Assembly (NCBI GenBank): GCA_016199105.1
Contig: JACQHI010000251.1
Coordinates: forward strand, 1-8,998
DNA length: 8,998 nt
Source: Lentisphaerota bacterium
GTDB lineage: Bacteria; Verrucomicrobiota; Kiritimatiellia; JAAZAB01
Direction of reading: 5' to 3'
Below are positions 1 through 6,016 of this stretch, piece by piece. Each line of letters opens with the position of its first letter. Positions within the stretch are counted from its first letter, which is position 1. Under the pieces are notes generated by a model, which worked only from the letters and a program-made list of their open reading frames with translations, had not been told where the DNA came from and did no database searches. The translations under genes and the position numbers were made by a program.

Positions 1-70
1 AGTCTCGCCCTCCATGTTGCCAAACACGCGGTTTTCCAGGCGTTTGGAGGGCGAGCGTCCACGCGAGCCG
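1..70. repeat. Palindromic intergenic repeat (REP-like), left arm possibly cut by window edge
   Basis: CTCGCCCTCC at 4-13 is matched exactly by its reverse complement at 46-55, a perfect 10-bp inverted repeat. Inside it, AAAC (22-25) can pair with GTTT (42-45) and GG (30-31) with CC (36-37) around a TTTT loop, so the whole 4-55 stretch can fold into one long hairpin. Read on the minus strand, the right arm continues outward into GGCTCGC, seven bases from the core. The same outer and core modules recur at 8129-8152, six bases apart. The element lies downstream of the minus-strand aminotransferase, so it could also end that transcript, though no T-run directly follows the stem. Seen: the symmetry and the recurrence. 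Inferred: membership in an interspersed repeat family. Confidence 0.6.
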
Positions 71-139
71 TACCCGCAAGGAGTTTTGAAAAAAATACGT
101 CTTGCCTGTTGCCTTCTGGTTCATCGGTCATGCCCTCCC

Positions 140-160
140 GAACCCTGAACACCGAACACT
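140..160. repeat. Seven-base degenerate tandem repeat, GAACCCT type
   Basis: Three consecutive seven-base units read GAACCCT (140-146), GAACACC (147-153) and GAACACT (154-160). The same unit recurs in the other flanking intergenic region at 8260-8299. It lies between the palindromic repeat and the end of the aminotransferase gene. No function is evident; it may be a slippage-prone spacer or part of a composite intergenic repeat. Confidence 0.55.
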
Positions 161-183
161 CGCTGAGTAGTCACGATGTTTTT

Positions 184-1560
184 TCAGCTCTTCGGCCCCA
201 GCACTTCGTCCACGCCTTCTTCAAAAACCCGGATGGATTCGAGAAGCGCCGCCTTGCTGATGGTCAGCGGAGGGCAGATTTTCAGGCATTCCCCGCCCAC
301 GCCGACGGGGGCGAACATCAACAGGCCTTTCTGAAAACAGGCCACGTTGATTTGTTGGGCGGTGGCGCTGTCCGGCGTGCGGGTGCCGGGTTTGACCACC
401 TGGATGCCCGCCACGAGCCCCTTGCCCTTGCAGCAGCCGAGCACGGACGGATATTTGTTCCGGATCCGGTGCAGCGCGGGCATGAGGATTTTTTCCAGCG
501 CGGCGGCGCGGTCCGCCAGCTTTTCCTTCTTGAGCACCTGGAGGTTCGCGATGGCGGCGGCCACGGACAGCGGCGAGGCGGAATGGGTGGAGGTCATCGA
601 GCCCGGGGTGTACAACTCCATAATGTCCCGCCGTCCGATGACGGCGGAAATAGGCAGGGAGGAGGAGATGCCCTTGCCGCAGGCGATGAGGTCGGGCTGG
701 ATGCCGTAATGCTGGAAGCAGAACATCTTCCCGGTGCGTCCGAAACCGGATTGCACCTCGTCGCAGATCAGGACGATATCGTGTTTCCGGCAGAACGCGG
801 CCAGTGCTTTCGCGTAGGCCACGGGCAGGAAATCGGGGCCGACGCCTTGGTAGCTTTCCGTCATCACGCCGGCGATATCCCTGGGATTAACGCCCTTTTG
901 TTTCAGGGTCTTCAGGAACAGGTCGAAGGAGGTGTCCTCGTTTTTGAAGCCGTCCGGGAAGGGCGCCTGGATGAAGGAAGGATCGCGGTCCAAGATCCAT
1001 TTTTTGAGTTTTTCCATGCCGCCGGCGAGCTGGGAGCCCATGGTGCGGCCGTGGAAGGCGTTCTGAAAGGTGACAAAGTATTTTTTGCGGGGCCCGTGTG
1101 TTTCGAGGGCATAGGTCTTGGCCAGCTTGATGCAGTTCTCGGTGGCTTCGGCGCCCGAGCTGAGCAGGAACACCATGTAGTTTTTCGGGTCCGGCGCGAG
1201 GCCCTGCAACAGGGTGGTGAGCTGCTCGCGTCTTTCGTGCACGAAAACGTAAGTGGCCAGAAGGCCCTGGTCGATGACGGCGCGAAGGGCCTTCTTGATG
1301 GCCGGGTGGCCGTGTCCGGCGTTCGTGATCAGCACGCCGGAGGACCAGTCGATCCAGCGGTTGCCCCACTTGTCGGAGACGGTGAAGTTGTCGGCCTTAT
1401 GCCAGACGATGGGCGGCTGGCCCATCATCGAGCGCGGCTCGCTCTTCTTGAGCCGGTTGAAGATGGGCACGGATTCCGGGACGGGGATGCGGGTCCGGAT
1501 CGTGCGAAAGCGGGTGTGGACCCTGGGGACGGCGACGGGTTTCAGGTCATAGACGGCCAT
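184..1560 (-). CDS. Class III PLP-dependent aminotransferase
   Basis: Encodes 458 residues, usual for fold-type I class III aminotransferases such as the 4-aminobutyrate, acetylornithine and other omega-aminotransferases. These cytoplasmic enzymes move an amino group between an amine or amino acid and a keto acid or aldehyde through pyridoxal phosphate. Visible motifs: the phosphate-binding SSGAEAT (134-140), the cofactor-stacking FHGRT (169-173), the pyridine-nitrogen aspartate D267 in CDEVQSGFGRTGK, the Schiff-base lysine K296 in ACGKGISSS, and the STHS segment (324-327). About 45 residues precede the usual fold start. The ATG at 1560 has TAAGGAG eight bases upstream. It follows the oxidoreductase gene by 27 bases on the same strand, so the two are probably co-transcribed and may act in sequence on one substrate. 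The family is secure; the substrate cannot be assigned, since GABA, ornithine and amino-sugar enzymes share these motifs. Confidence 0.92.
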   Translation of the reverse strand: MAVYDLKPVAVPRVHTRFRTIRTRIPVPESVPIFNRLKKSEPRSMMGQPPIVWHKADNFTVSDKWGNRWIDWSSGVLITNAGHGHPAIKKALRAVIDQGLLATYVFVHERREQLTTLLQGLAPDPKNYMVFLLSSGAEATENCIKLAKTYALETHGPRKKYFVTFQNAFHGRTMGSQLAGGMEKLKKWILDRDPSFIQAPFPDGFKNEDTSFDLFLKTLKQKGVNPRDIAGVMTESYQGVGPDFLPVAYAKALAAFCRKHDIVLICDEVQSGFGRTGKMFCFQHYGIQPDLIACGKGISSSLPISAVIGRRDIMELYTPGSMTSTHSASPLSVAAAIANLQVLKKEKLADRAAALEKILMPALHRIRNKYPSVLGCCKGKGLVAGIQVVKPGTRTPDSATAQQINVACFQKGLLMFAPVGVGGECLKICPPLTISKAALLESIRVFEEGVDEVLGPKS

Positions 1561-1568
1561 GATGCGGT

Positions 1569-1575
1569 CTCCTTA
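1569..1575 (-). promoter_or_regulatory. Ribosome binding site of the aminotransferase
   Basis: On the minus strand this reads TAAGGAG, eight bases before the ATG at 1560. It fixes the start of the aminotransferase and shows that the gene is translated independently of the upstream oxidoreductase. Confidence 0.75.
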
Positions 1576-1587
1576 ATGTTTTTCAGC

Positions 1588-2859
1588 CTATTTCCCCGAG
1601 CCGTGCCGGGGTTCGACGTGGGGATGTTTCCCGTACAGGATTTTGACGGGGTCGCCGTCGTTCAGAATGGACATGCGTGCCGCTTCCACGACCAGCTCGT
1701 TGATGGAGCTGTTGGCGGGCGTGGCGATCAGGCCCCGCTCATCCGTTTCCTTGATGAATGCCCGGCGTTTGGGCAGGCTTTGCTTTTCCGCCAGGCCGTC
1801 CACGTCGCTCTCGATGCGATGGATGGCGGTGATCGTGGCGGCGACGGAATCATAGCCGTACCCGATGGGTTTGTAGCCGTCGCCTTCCCACGGCACCACG
1901 CGGTAGAAGTCGGGGCTGACGTAATTGTAGTGGGAGCCGCCGCAACCGATCCCCTCGAGGTAGCTGTGGGCCACGCCGCGATACTGGTCGTCGTGGAAGA
2001 TCATGCCGCACTTGCCCTTGCCCTCGAAAAACATTTCCAGGCACTGCTCGTTGCTGCCGGCGGCGTCGTCCGGGTAGCCCAGGCCGTCGGTGACCGACAG
2101 GATCGCGCCGTTCTCGTAGCGGACCCGGCCGTTGGCCCAGAGCCAGCCCTCGTTGCCGTTGGGAAATTTGCCCTTGAAGCCCAGGACGGAGACTTCGACC
2201 GGCTTGAGGCCGGTGATGAAATACACGAGGTCCACATAGTGACAACCGACATAGACGAAGGGATCGGTCTTGTCCACGGTGAACCAATTTTGGAAGTTGG
2301 AGTTCCGGTAGTAATACGGCTCGATCATTTTGGCCTCGCCGATGGCGAAGTCGCCGAAGTGCCCCAGCGCGTACTGCCGCTTGGCCACGAGCGACCGGCG
2401 GTCGAAACGCTTGTGGTATTCCACGCCGACGAAGAGCCCCTTTTCCAAGGCCAGTTTTTCTATTTCCACCGCATGGTCGTATTTCAGAACGAGCGGTTTG
2501 ACGCAGAGGACGTGTTGATTGTTTTTCAGCGCCTCCATCACGACCGAATAATGGAGCGGGTCGGGCATGGCCACGACGACCGCCTGGCGCGGCGGCATTT
2601 TGGCCAGGACATCCTTGAAGAGGTCGGGAAAGTTTTTCGTTTCCGGCTCGGACAGGGCCGGGTAGGGGGTGAAATCCTGGCCCGGAAACGCCTGTTTAAT
2701 GTCGGCCCCGTTTTTCAAGGCCTTGAGGGGCGGATTATTCAGAGCGCAGACGCTGATCCGGCCAACGACGCCGGTTCTCTGGAGGTGATACACGGAGGGC
2801 AGGATCAGGTCATAGGTGATCATGCCTCCGCCGATAATGGTGACATCCGTTTTTTTCAT
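1588..2859 (-). CDS. Gfo/Idh/MocA-family NAD(P)-dependent oxidoreductase
   Basis: Encodes 423 residues, at the upper end of the family's usual size. These enzymes oxidise or reduce hydroxyl and keto groups of sugars, inositols and sugar acids in the cytoplasm with a bound nicotinamide cofactor. The N-terminus shows a Rossmann strand and glycine turn, VTIIGGGMIT (6-15). AMPDPLHYSVVMEALKNNQHVLCVKP (97-122) is the family's second signature, with catalytic-type K121 and P122; the usual EKP is VKP here. YHKRFDRR (148-155) follows, then the C-terminal alpha/beta domain containing GCHYVDLV (205-212), where H207 and D210 fit the conserved active-site helix. The ATG at 2859 has AAAGGA six bases upstream. 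It is the first gene of a two-gene unit with the aminotransferase, which suggests oxidation of a hydroxyl followed by amination. There is no signal peptide. The family is confident; the substrate is unknown. Confidence 0.92.
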   Translation of the reverse strand: MKKTDVTIIGGGMITYDLILPSVYHLQRTGVVGRISVCALNNPPLKALKNGADIKQAFPGQDFTPYPALSEPETKNFPDLFKDVLAKMPPRQAVVVAMPDPLHYSVVMEALKNNQHVLCVKPLVLKYDHAVEIEKLALEKGLFVGVEYHKRFDRRSLVAKRQYALGHFGDFAIGEAKMIEPYYYRNSNFQNWFTVDKTDPFVYVGCHYVDLVYFITGLKPVEVSVLGFKGKFPNGNEGWLWANGRVRYENGAILSVTDGLGYPDDAAGSNEQCLEMFFEGKGKCGMIFHDDQYRGVAHSYLEGIGCGGSHYNYVSPDFYRVVPWEGDGYKPIGYGYDSVAATITAIHRIESDVDGLAEKQSLPKRRAFIKETDERGLIATPANSSINELVVEAARMSILNDGDPVKILYGKHPHVEPRHGSGK

Positions 2860-2865
2860 GCGTAA

Positions 2866-2871
2866 TCCTTT
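2866..2871 (-). promoter_or_regulatory. Ribosome binding site of the oxidoreductase
   Basis: On the minus strand this reads AAAGGA, six bases before the ATG at 2859. It supports that start, which also places the Rossmann strand at the very N-terminus as expected for the family. Confidence 0.65.
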
Positions 2872-2917
2872 GGTGCGATGTTTTCAGGCCCTCCCAAGGG
2901 CAACGACTACGGGGCGA

Positions 2918-2946
2918 AGTGTTGGACATTTGACGGAATGAGTCAA
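2918..2946 (-). promoter_or_regulatory. Candidate sigma-70-type promoter for the oxidoreductase-aminotransferase pair
   Basis: On the minus strand TTGACT (2941-2946, five of six to the -35 consensus) is followed after 17 bases by AACACT (2918-2923, three of six to TATAAT). Transcription would begin near 2911, leaving about 50 bases of untranslated leader. That leader contains a small hairpin, GCCCT (2888-2892) against AGGGC (2897-2901). Spacing and the -35 are good but the -10 is poor, and this phylum's consensus may differ. Confidence 0.28.
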
Positions 2947-2985
2947 GGGCGAATCCGCGATGGCGTGGAGAATGTTCAAAAAAAA

Positions 2986-3099
2986 TACAACGGGGGCTGC
3001 GCACCCGCTGAGGCGAGGGACATAAAGCAGCGGTCCCGTCTCACCCGCCGGAGCTACCCGAGCGAAGGCGGAAGATCCCGCAGTACGGGCTTTCTTTTT
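2986..3099 (+). promoter_or_regulatory. Structured leader or small RNA upstream of the response regulator
   Basis: This plus-strand region has no gene but several potential RNA hairpins. GGGAC (3017-3021) pairs with GTCCC (3033-3037) around ATAAAGCAGCG. CCGCC (3045-3049) pairs with GGCGG (3067-3071) around a 17-base loop. A terminator-like stem at 3072-3099 follows. A weak -10-like TACAAC (2986-2991) after an A-run could mark the upstream promoter, but no good -35 is visible. Because the upstream gene points the other way, a plus-strand terminator here only makes sense if a transcript starts in this interval. That suggests an attenuated leader of the response regulator or an independent small RNA. 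I compared it mentally with the c-di-GMP-I, T-box, glycine and SAM consensus patterns; none fits convincingly. Confidence 0.35.
3072..3099 (+). terminator. Candidate intrinsic terminator or attenuator
   Basis: CCCG (3077-3080) pairs with CGGG (3086-3089) around the loop CAGTA. The stem can be extended by AAG (3072-3074) against CTT (3090-3092) across a two-base bulge. It is followed by CTTTCTTTTT (3090-3099). The stem is short but the T-tract is good. It lies 70 bases before the response-regulator ATG, so it would act as an attenuator for a leader or as the end of a small RNA. Confidence 0.45.
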
Positions 3100-3155
3100 G
3101 CGCGGTTGCGGGTTATCCTCCGATGCCTTCATTCGTGAATCGGTTGTGCAGATAC

Positions 3156-3161
3156 GGGAGG
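3156..3161 (+). promoter_or_regulatory. Ribosome binding site of the response regulator
   Basis: GGGAGG lies eight bases before the ATG at 3170. It selects this start over in-frame codons further upstream, which would add about 24 residues unlike any receiver domain. Confidence 0.75.
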
Positions 3162-3169
3162 AAGGCACG

Positions 3170-3862
3170 ATGGCCCGAAATCACATTCTGATTGTGGAGG
3201 ATGAGGAGGATATCGCCGAATTGCTTCGGCATCATCTGGCACGCGAGGGATATGGCATTACCGTCGCCGGACATGGGGAGGAGGCCGTGAAGGCGGTTTC
3301 CCGGAAAAAGCCGGAACTCATCCTTCTGGATCTGATGTTGCCGGGACTGGATGGACTGGAAGTGTGCCGCCGCCTCAAGAAGGAACCCCGGACCGCGTCC
3401 ATCCCGATCATCATGGTGACGGCCAAGGGGGATGAAGGCGACGTGGTGGCCGGCCTCGAATTGGGGGCCGATGACTACATCGCCAAGCCCTTCAGCATGA
3501 AAGTGCTCGTGGCGCGTGTGCGGGCGATGCTTCGGAGGGTCGATCACGTCCCGGATCAGAGCATTCCCCTTCGCATTCACGACCTGGTCATCAATCCGGG
3601 GCGTCATGAAGTCCTGATCAAGGGCAAACCGGTGGAAATGACCGTGTCCGAACTCAGGATCCTTCATCTCCTGGCCGGCCGGCCGGGCTGGGTCATGACC
3701 CGCGGCCAGATTGTGGACGCGGTGCGCGGAGAGGATTATGCGGTGACCGACCGGGCGGTGGACGTGCAGATCGTCGGTCTTCGGAAGAAACTCGGCGCCC
3801 GGTCCGACTACATCGAGACGGTGCGCGGCGTGGGCTACCGTTTCAAGGAACAACTGCCTTAA
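3170..3862 (+). CDS. OmpR/PhoB-family two-component response regulator (orphan)
   Basis: Encodes 230 residues: an N-terminal receiver domain (about 1-122) and a C-terminal winged-helix DNA-binding domain (about 132-228). Receiver landmarks are the acidic pair E10/D11 in ILIVEDEED, phospho-acceptor D54 in LILLDLMLPG, T84 in MVTAKG and K106 in YIAKPF, so phosphorylation and switching should be normal. The effector domain carries PhoB-like features: MTVSELRILHLLAGRPGWVM, then DYAVTDRAVDVQIVGLRKKLG as the recognition helix, and the terminal hairpin ETVRGVGYRF. Phosphate or envelope-type control is typical for this family, but the target cannot be read here. No histidine kinase is adjacent: the upstream genes are divergent and dnaX follows. 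A small inverted repeat, ATTC-GT-GAAT (3131-3140), sits about 30 bases before the start and could be an operator. The start was chosen by its ribosome site and by domain alignment. Confidence 0.95.
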   Translation: MARNHILIVEDEEDIAELLRHHLAREGYGITVAGHGEEAVKAVSRKKPELILLDLMLPGLDGLEVCRRLKKEPRTASIPIIMVTAKGDEGDVVAGLELGADDYIAKPFSMKVLVARVRAMLRRVDHVPDQSIPLRIHDLVINPGRHEVLIKGKPVEMTVSELRILHLLAGRPGWVMTRGQIVDAVRGEDYAVTDRAVDVQIVGLRKKLGARSDYIETVRGVGYRFKEQLP

Positions 3863-3874
3863 GATCGTTTTCAG

Positions 3875-3902
3875 TTGCATTTCCCGTCGCGGCCTCAATA
3901 AT
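3875..3902 (+). promoter_or_regulatory. Candidate promoter for the dnaX cluster
   Basis: TTGCAT (3875-3880, three of six) is followed after 16 bases by AATAAT (3897-3902, five of six to TATAAT). It lies about 55 bases before dnaX, just after the response-regulator stop. A small hairpin, AACGG (3921-3925) against CCGTT (3930-3934), lies in the presumed leader and could instead be a weak end for the regulator transcript. The 11-base sequence containing the -10 (3896-3906) recurs upstream of clpB at 8201-8211. Confidence 0.3.
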
Positions 3903-3940
3903 CGGCGCTTTCAATGTTTGAACGGCAATCCGTTTGTGTA

Positions 3941-3945
3941 AGGGA
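3941..3945 (+). promoter_or_regulatory. Ribosome binding site of dnaX
   Basis: AGGGA lies nine bases before the ATG at 3955. It favours that start over the in-frame TTG at 3934, which would add seven residues before the MAYEVLARKWRP opening typical of DnaX. Confidence 0.65.
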
Positions 3946-3954
3946 CGGTGCGAC

Positions 3955-5679
3955 ATGGCGTATGAAGTCCTGGCGAGAAAATGGCGGCCGCGGCAGTTCG
4001 ACGATGTCGTGGGCCAGGATCACGTGGTGCAAACGCTCAAAAACGCGTTGACGAGCAAGCGCATCGCGCACGCCTATCTCTTCGTCGGACCGCGCGGCAC
4101 CGGCAAGACGTCGATCGCCCGTATTTTCGCCAAAGCCCTGAACTGCGCCAAGGGCCCGGCCGTCAGCTCCTGCGACGCCTGTTCCCCCTGCACGGAAATC
4201 GCCGCCGGAACCAGCCTCGATGTCCAGGAAATCGACGCCGCCTCGAACCGGGGCATCGATGAAATCCGCGCGCTCCGGGACAATGTGCGCTTCATGCCGA
4301 CCGGCCGCCACAAGATTTACATCATTGACGAAGTCCACATGCTCACGAATGAGGCGTTCAATGCCCTGCTGAAAACGCTCGAAGAGCCCCCGCCGCATTG
4401 CAAGTTCTTCCTGGCCACCACCGAGCCGCAAAAAATTCCGCTGACCATTCTTTCGCGCTGTCAGCGATTCGACCTGCGGCGTCTTTCCAACCTCCAGATC
4501 ATCGATCGTCTGAAAGTCATCGCCGGGACCGAGGGGGTGAACGTGCATCCGCACGCCCTGCAAGCCATCGCCCGCGCGTCGGAAGGCGGCATGCGGGACG
4601 CCGTCTCGGCCCTGGATCAGATCATTTCGTTCAAGGGGAAGGACATCGGCGAGGCGGATGTGCTCGCGGTGTTCGGGCTGGTCTCGCGCCAGGCGTTGGA
4701 CGAGCTGACCACGGCCCTGTTGAAGGGCGACATACCCGCCCTGGTCCGGATTGTCGAGGATTTTGACCGGCATGGCAAGGATATGCAACGCGTTCTCCTG
4801 GAACTCCTGGAACATTTCAGGGATCTCCTGGTCTATACGCAGGTGGGGGAGGGGACCGTCGAACTCGACTTGACGGCCGAGCAGTTGAACGTGTTGAAGG
4901 AGCAGGCGGCCTTGACGCACGTCGATCGCGTTCTCCGGATTTCCGACGTGCTGGTCCAGACCCTGGATCGGCTGCGCTATGCGCTCTCGAAAAAGACGCT
5001 GCTGGAAGCCGCCCTCATCCGCTGCGCCCGCGCGGCCGTGGTGGCGTCCATCGATGAGCTCATGGCCGAGTTGAAGGCGCTGAAGCAGGGACTCCCGGAG
5101 GAGCCCGACGGGAGCAAAAACGCGCCGCGGACGCCGGCCCCGTCGTTGAATTTCGATTCCGCGCCGGCCGGTCCGCCGAGGGCGGTCCGCGAAACCCCCG
5201 ACCCGGTTTCCCGGGAAGTCCGGCCGGTTTCCCCGGTGGCGTCCGCCACGGATGAAACCGCCCGCCTGACGGAACAATGGCATTCGATCGTCGAGCGGGT
5301 CACCAAGGCCGCGCCGTTCGCCCGGAGTATCCTGGTGGACGCGAAGCCCGCGGCCGTGCGCGGCGACGAGGTGCTCGTGGAGTTCGATCCCGAATTCGCC
5401 GACCGGGTGGATCAGGCCCGGATGCCGCGAAATCTCTCCGCGCTTCAGCGGGTGATGGGGGACTTCCTGGGCCGCGCCGTCACGGTGGTGTTTCAGGTGC
5501 AGGGCGCGGGTCCTGCCTCTCCTGCGCCTTCCGCGGGGGAAAAAAACCCGGCTTCCGGAAAGTTTCCCCGGCCGAACGCCTCGGCGCCGTTCCAGTCGAA
5601 GCAGAGATGGATTGCCAACGAGTCCGTTCGCAAGACCTTGGATCATTTCAAAGGCAGCATCGTGGACATTCGGGAATAG
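3955..5679 (+). CDS. dnaX: DNA polymerase III clamp-loader subunit tau/gamma
   Basis: Encodes 574 residues. DnaX is the ATPase motor of the clamp loader, which opens the beta sliding clamp onto primed DNA; the long tau form also links to the polymerase. The N-terminus MAYEVLARKWRPRQFDDVVGQ is diagnostic. Also visible: Walker A GPRGTGKT (45-52); a zinc module of C64, C73, C76 and C79; Walker B IIDEVH (123-128); and the arginine finger in SRC (167-169). AAA+ and lid domains extend to about 240, followed by the oligomerisation collar to about 365. A proline-rich linker (about 380-430) leads to a C-terminal domain (about 438-515) and a low-complexity tail ending near 574, so this is a tau-length product. 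An A AAA AAC slippery heptamer at 5541-5547 is in the correct phase for a -1 slip, but see its separate entry. The gene heads dnaX-ybaB-recR, a conserved arrangement in bacteria. The start was chosen by ribosome site and homology. Confidence 0.97.
   Translation: MAYEVLARKWRPRQFDDVVGQDHVVQTLKNALTSKRIAHAYLFVGPRGTGKTSIARIFAKALNCAKGPAVSSCDACSPCTEIAAGTSLDVQEIDAASNRGIDEIRALRDNVRFMPTGRHKIYIIDEVHMLTNEAFNALLKTLEEPPPHCKFFLATTEPQKIPLTILSRCQRFDLRRLSNLQIIDRLKVIAGTEGVNVHPHALQAIARASEGGMRDAVSALDQIISFKGKDIGEADVLAVFGLVSRQALDELTTALLKGDIPALVRIVEDFDRHGKDMQRVLLELLEHFRDLLVYTQVGEGTVELDLTAEQLNVLKEQAALTHVDRVLRISDVLVQTLDRLRYALSKKTLLEAALIRCARAAVVASIDELMAELKALKQGLPEEPDGSKNAPRTPAPSLNFDSAPAGPPRAVRETPDPVSREVRPVSPVASATDETARLTEQWHSIVERVTKAAPFARSILVDAKPAAVRGDEVLVEFDPEFADRVDQARMPRNLSALQRVMGDFLGRAVTVVFQVQGAGPASPAPSAGEKNPASGKFPRPNASAPFQSKQRWIANESVRKTLDHFKGSIVDIRE
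5541..5547 (+). other. In-phase slippery heptamer A AAA AAC within dnaX
   Basis: Seven A residues run from 5540 to 5546. In the dnaX frame the codons are GAA, AAA, AAC (Glu529-Lys530-Asn531), giving the X XXY YYZ pattern. Many bacteria make a short gamma form of DnaX by slipping at such sites. Here the -1 frame stays open to 5816 and the +1 frame runs into the ybaB frame to 6016, so slippage would lengthen the protein rather than truncate it. A functional frameshift site is therefore doubtful. Confidence 0.2.
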
Positions 5680-5695
5680 GAGAAGCGCAGTCACT

Positions 5696-6016
5696 ATGGC
5701 CAATATATCGAACATGTTTAAAATGCTCAAAGACGCCGCGTCCATGCAGAGGAACGTCAAAAAAATCCAGGCCGAGCTTCGTCAGAAGACGGTGGAATAT
5801 ACCGGCGGCAAGGTGACGGTTACGGCGCGGGGCGACGCCTCCATCGCGACGATCCGGATCGATCCGAGCGTCATCGATCCCGCGCGGCCCGCCGCCCTGG
5901 AAAAAATGGTGCTGACGGCCGTCGAAGGCGCCCTGGAAGCGGCGCGGGAAATGAGCGCCAGGGAAATGAAGAAAATCGTGTCCGACATGGGCTTGCCCGA
6001 TATTCCGGGGTTGTGA
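5696..6016 (+). CDS. ybaB: YbaB/EbfC-family nucleoid-associated protein
   Basis: Encodes 106 residues, the usual size. YbaB/EbfC proteins are small homodimers with a tweezer-like shape that bind DNA and associate with the nucleoid; they may also influence gene expression or recombinational repair. The N-terminal helix MANISNMFKMLKDAASMQRNVKKIQAEL (1-28) leads into the sheet segment VTVTARGDASIATIRIDPSVI (40-60). Then comes a long C-terminal helix with AALEKMVLTAVEGALEAAREMSAREMKKI (66-94) and a short PDIPGL tail. It starts 16 bases after dnaX. An AGGAG at 5678-5682 overlaps the dnaX stop codon; the 13-base spacing to ATG is long, so coupling with dnaX translation is likely. Its stop abuts the recR start directly. 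This dnaX-ybaB-recR order supports the call. Confidence 0.93.
   Translation: MANISNMFKMLKDAASMQRNVKKIQAELRQKTVEYTGGKVTVTARGDASIATIRIDPSVIDPARPAALEKMVLTAVEGALEAAREMSAREMKKIVSDMGLPDIPGL

Noticed and set aside
140..160. CRISPR-like or telomere-like array
   Set aside because: Units are seven bases, degenerate and without spacers. There are only three here and five at 8260-8299, so they are neither a CRISPR array nor a telomere.
109..2865. A 918-codon open frame on the plus strand across both minus-strand genes
   Set aside because: It is the codon-aligned antisense of the aminotransferase and oxidoreductase, which share one reading frame. High GC makes TTA, CTA and TCA codons rare, leaving the antisense frame open. 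Its translation shows no recognisable domain, while both minus-strand products have full family motifs.
3001..3071. Possible c-di-GMP-I riboswitch, suggested by GGGACATAAAGC
   Set aside because: The conserved GCAAA upstream and the GGGUUrCCGAAG-like 3' part are not present in the right arrangement. Only a short stretch resembles the consensus.
3895..5760. A 621-codon open frame on the minus strand over dnaX
   Set aside because: Shadow of dnaX caused by the same codon bias; the product is rich in Arg, Gly and His with no domain.
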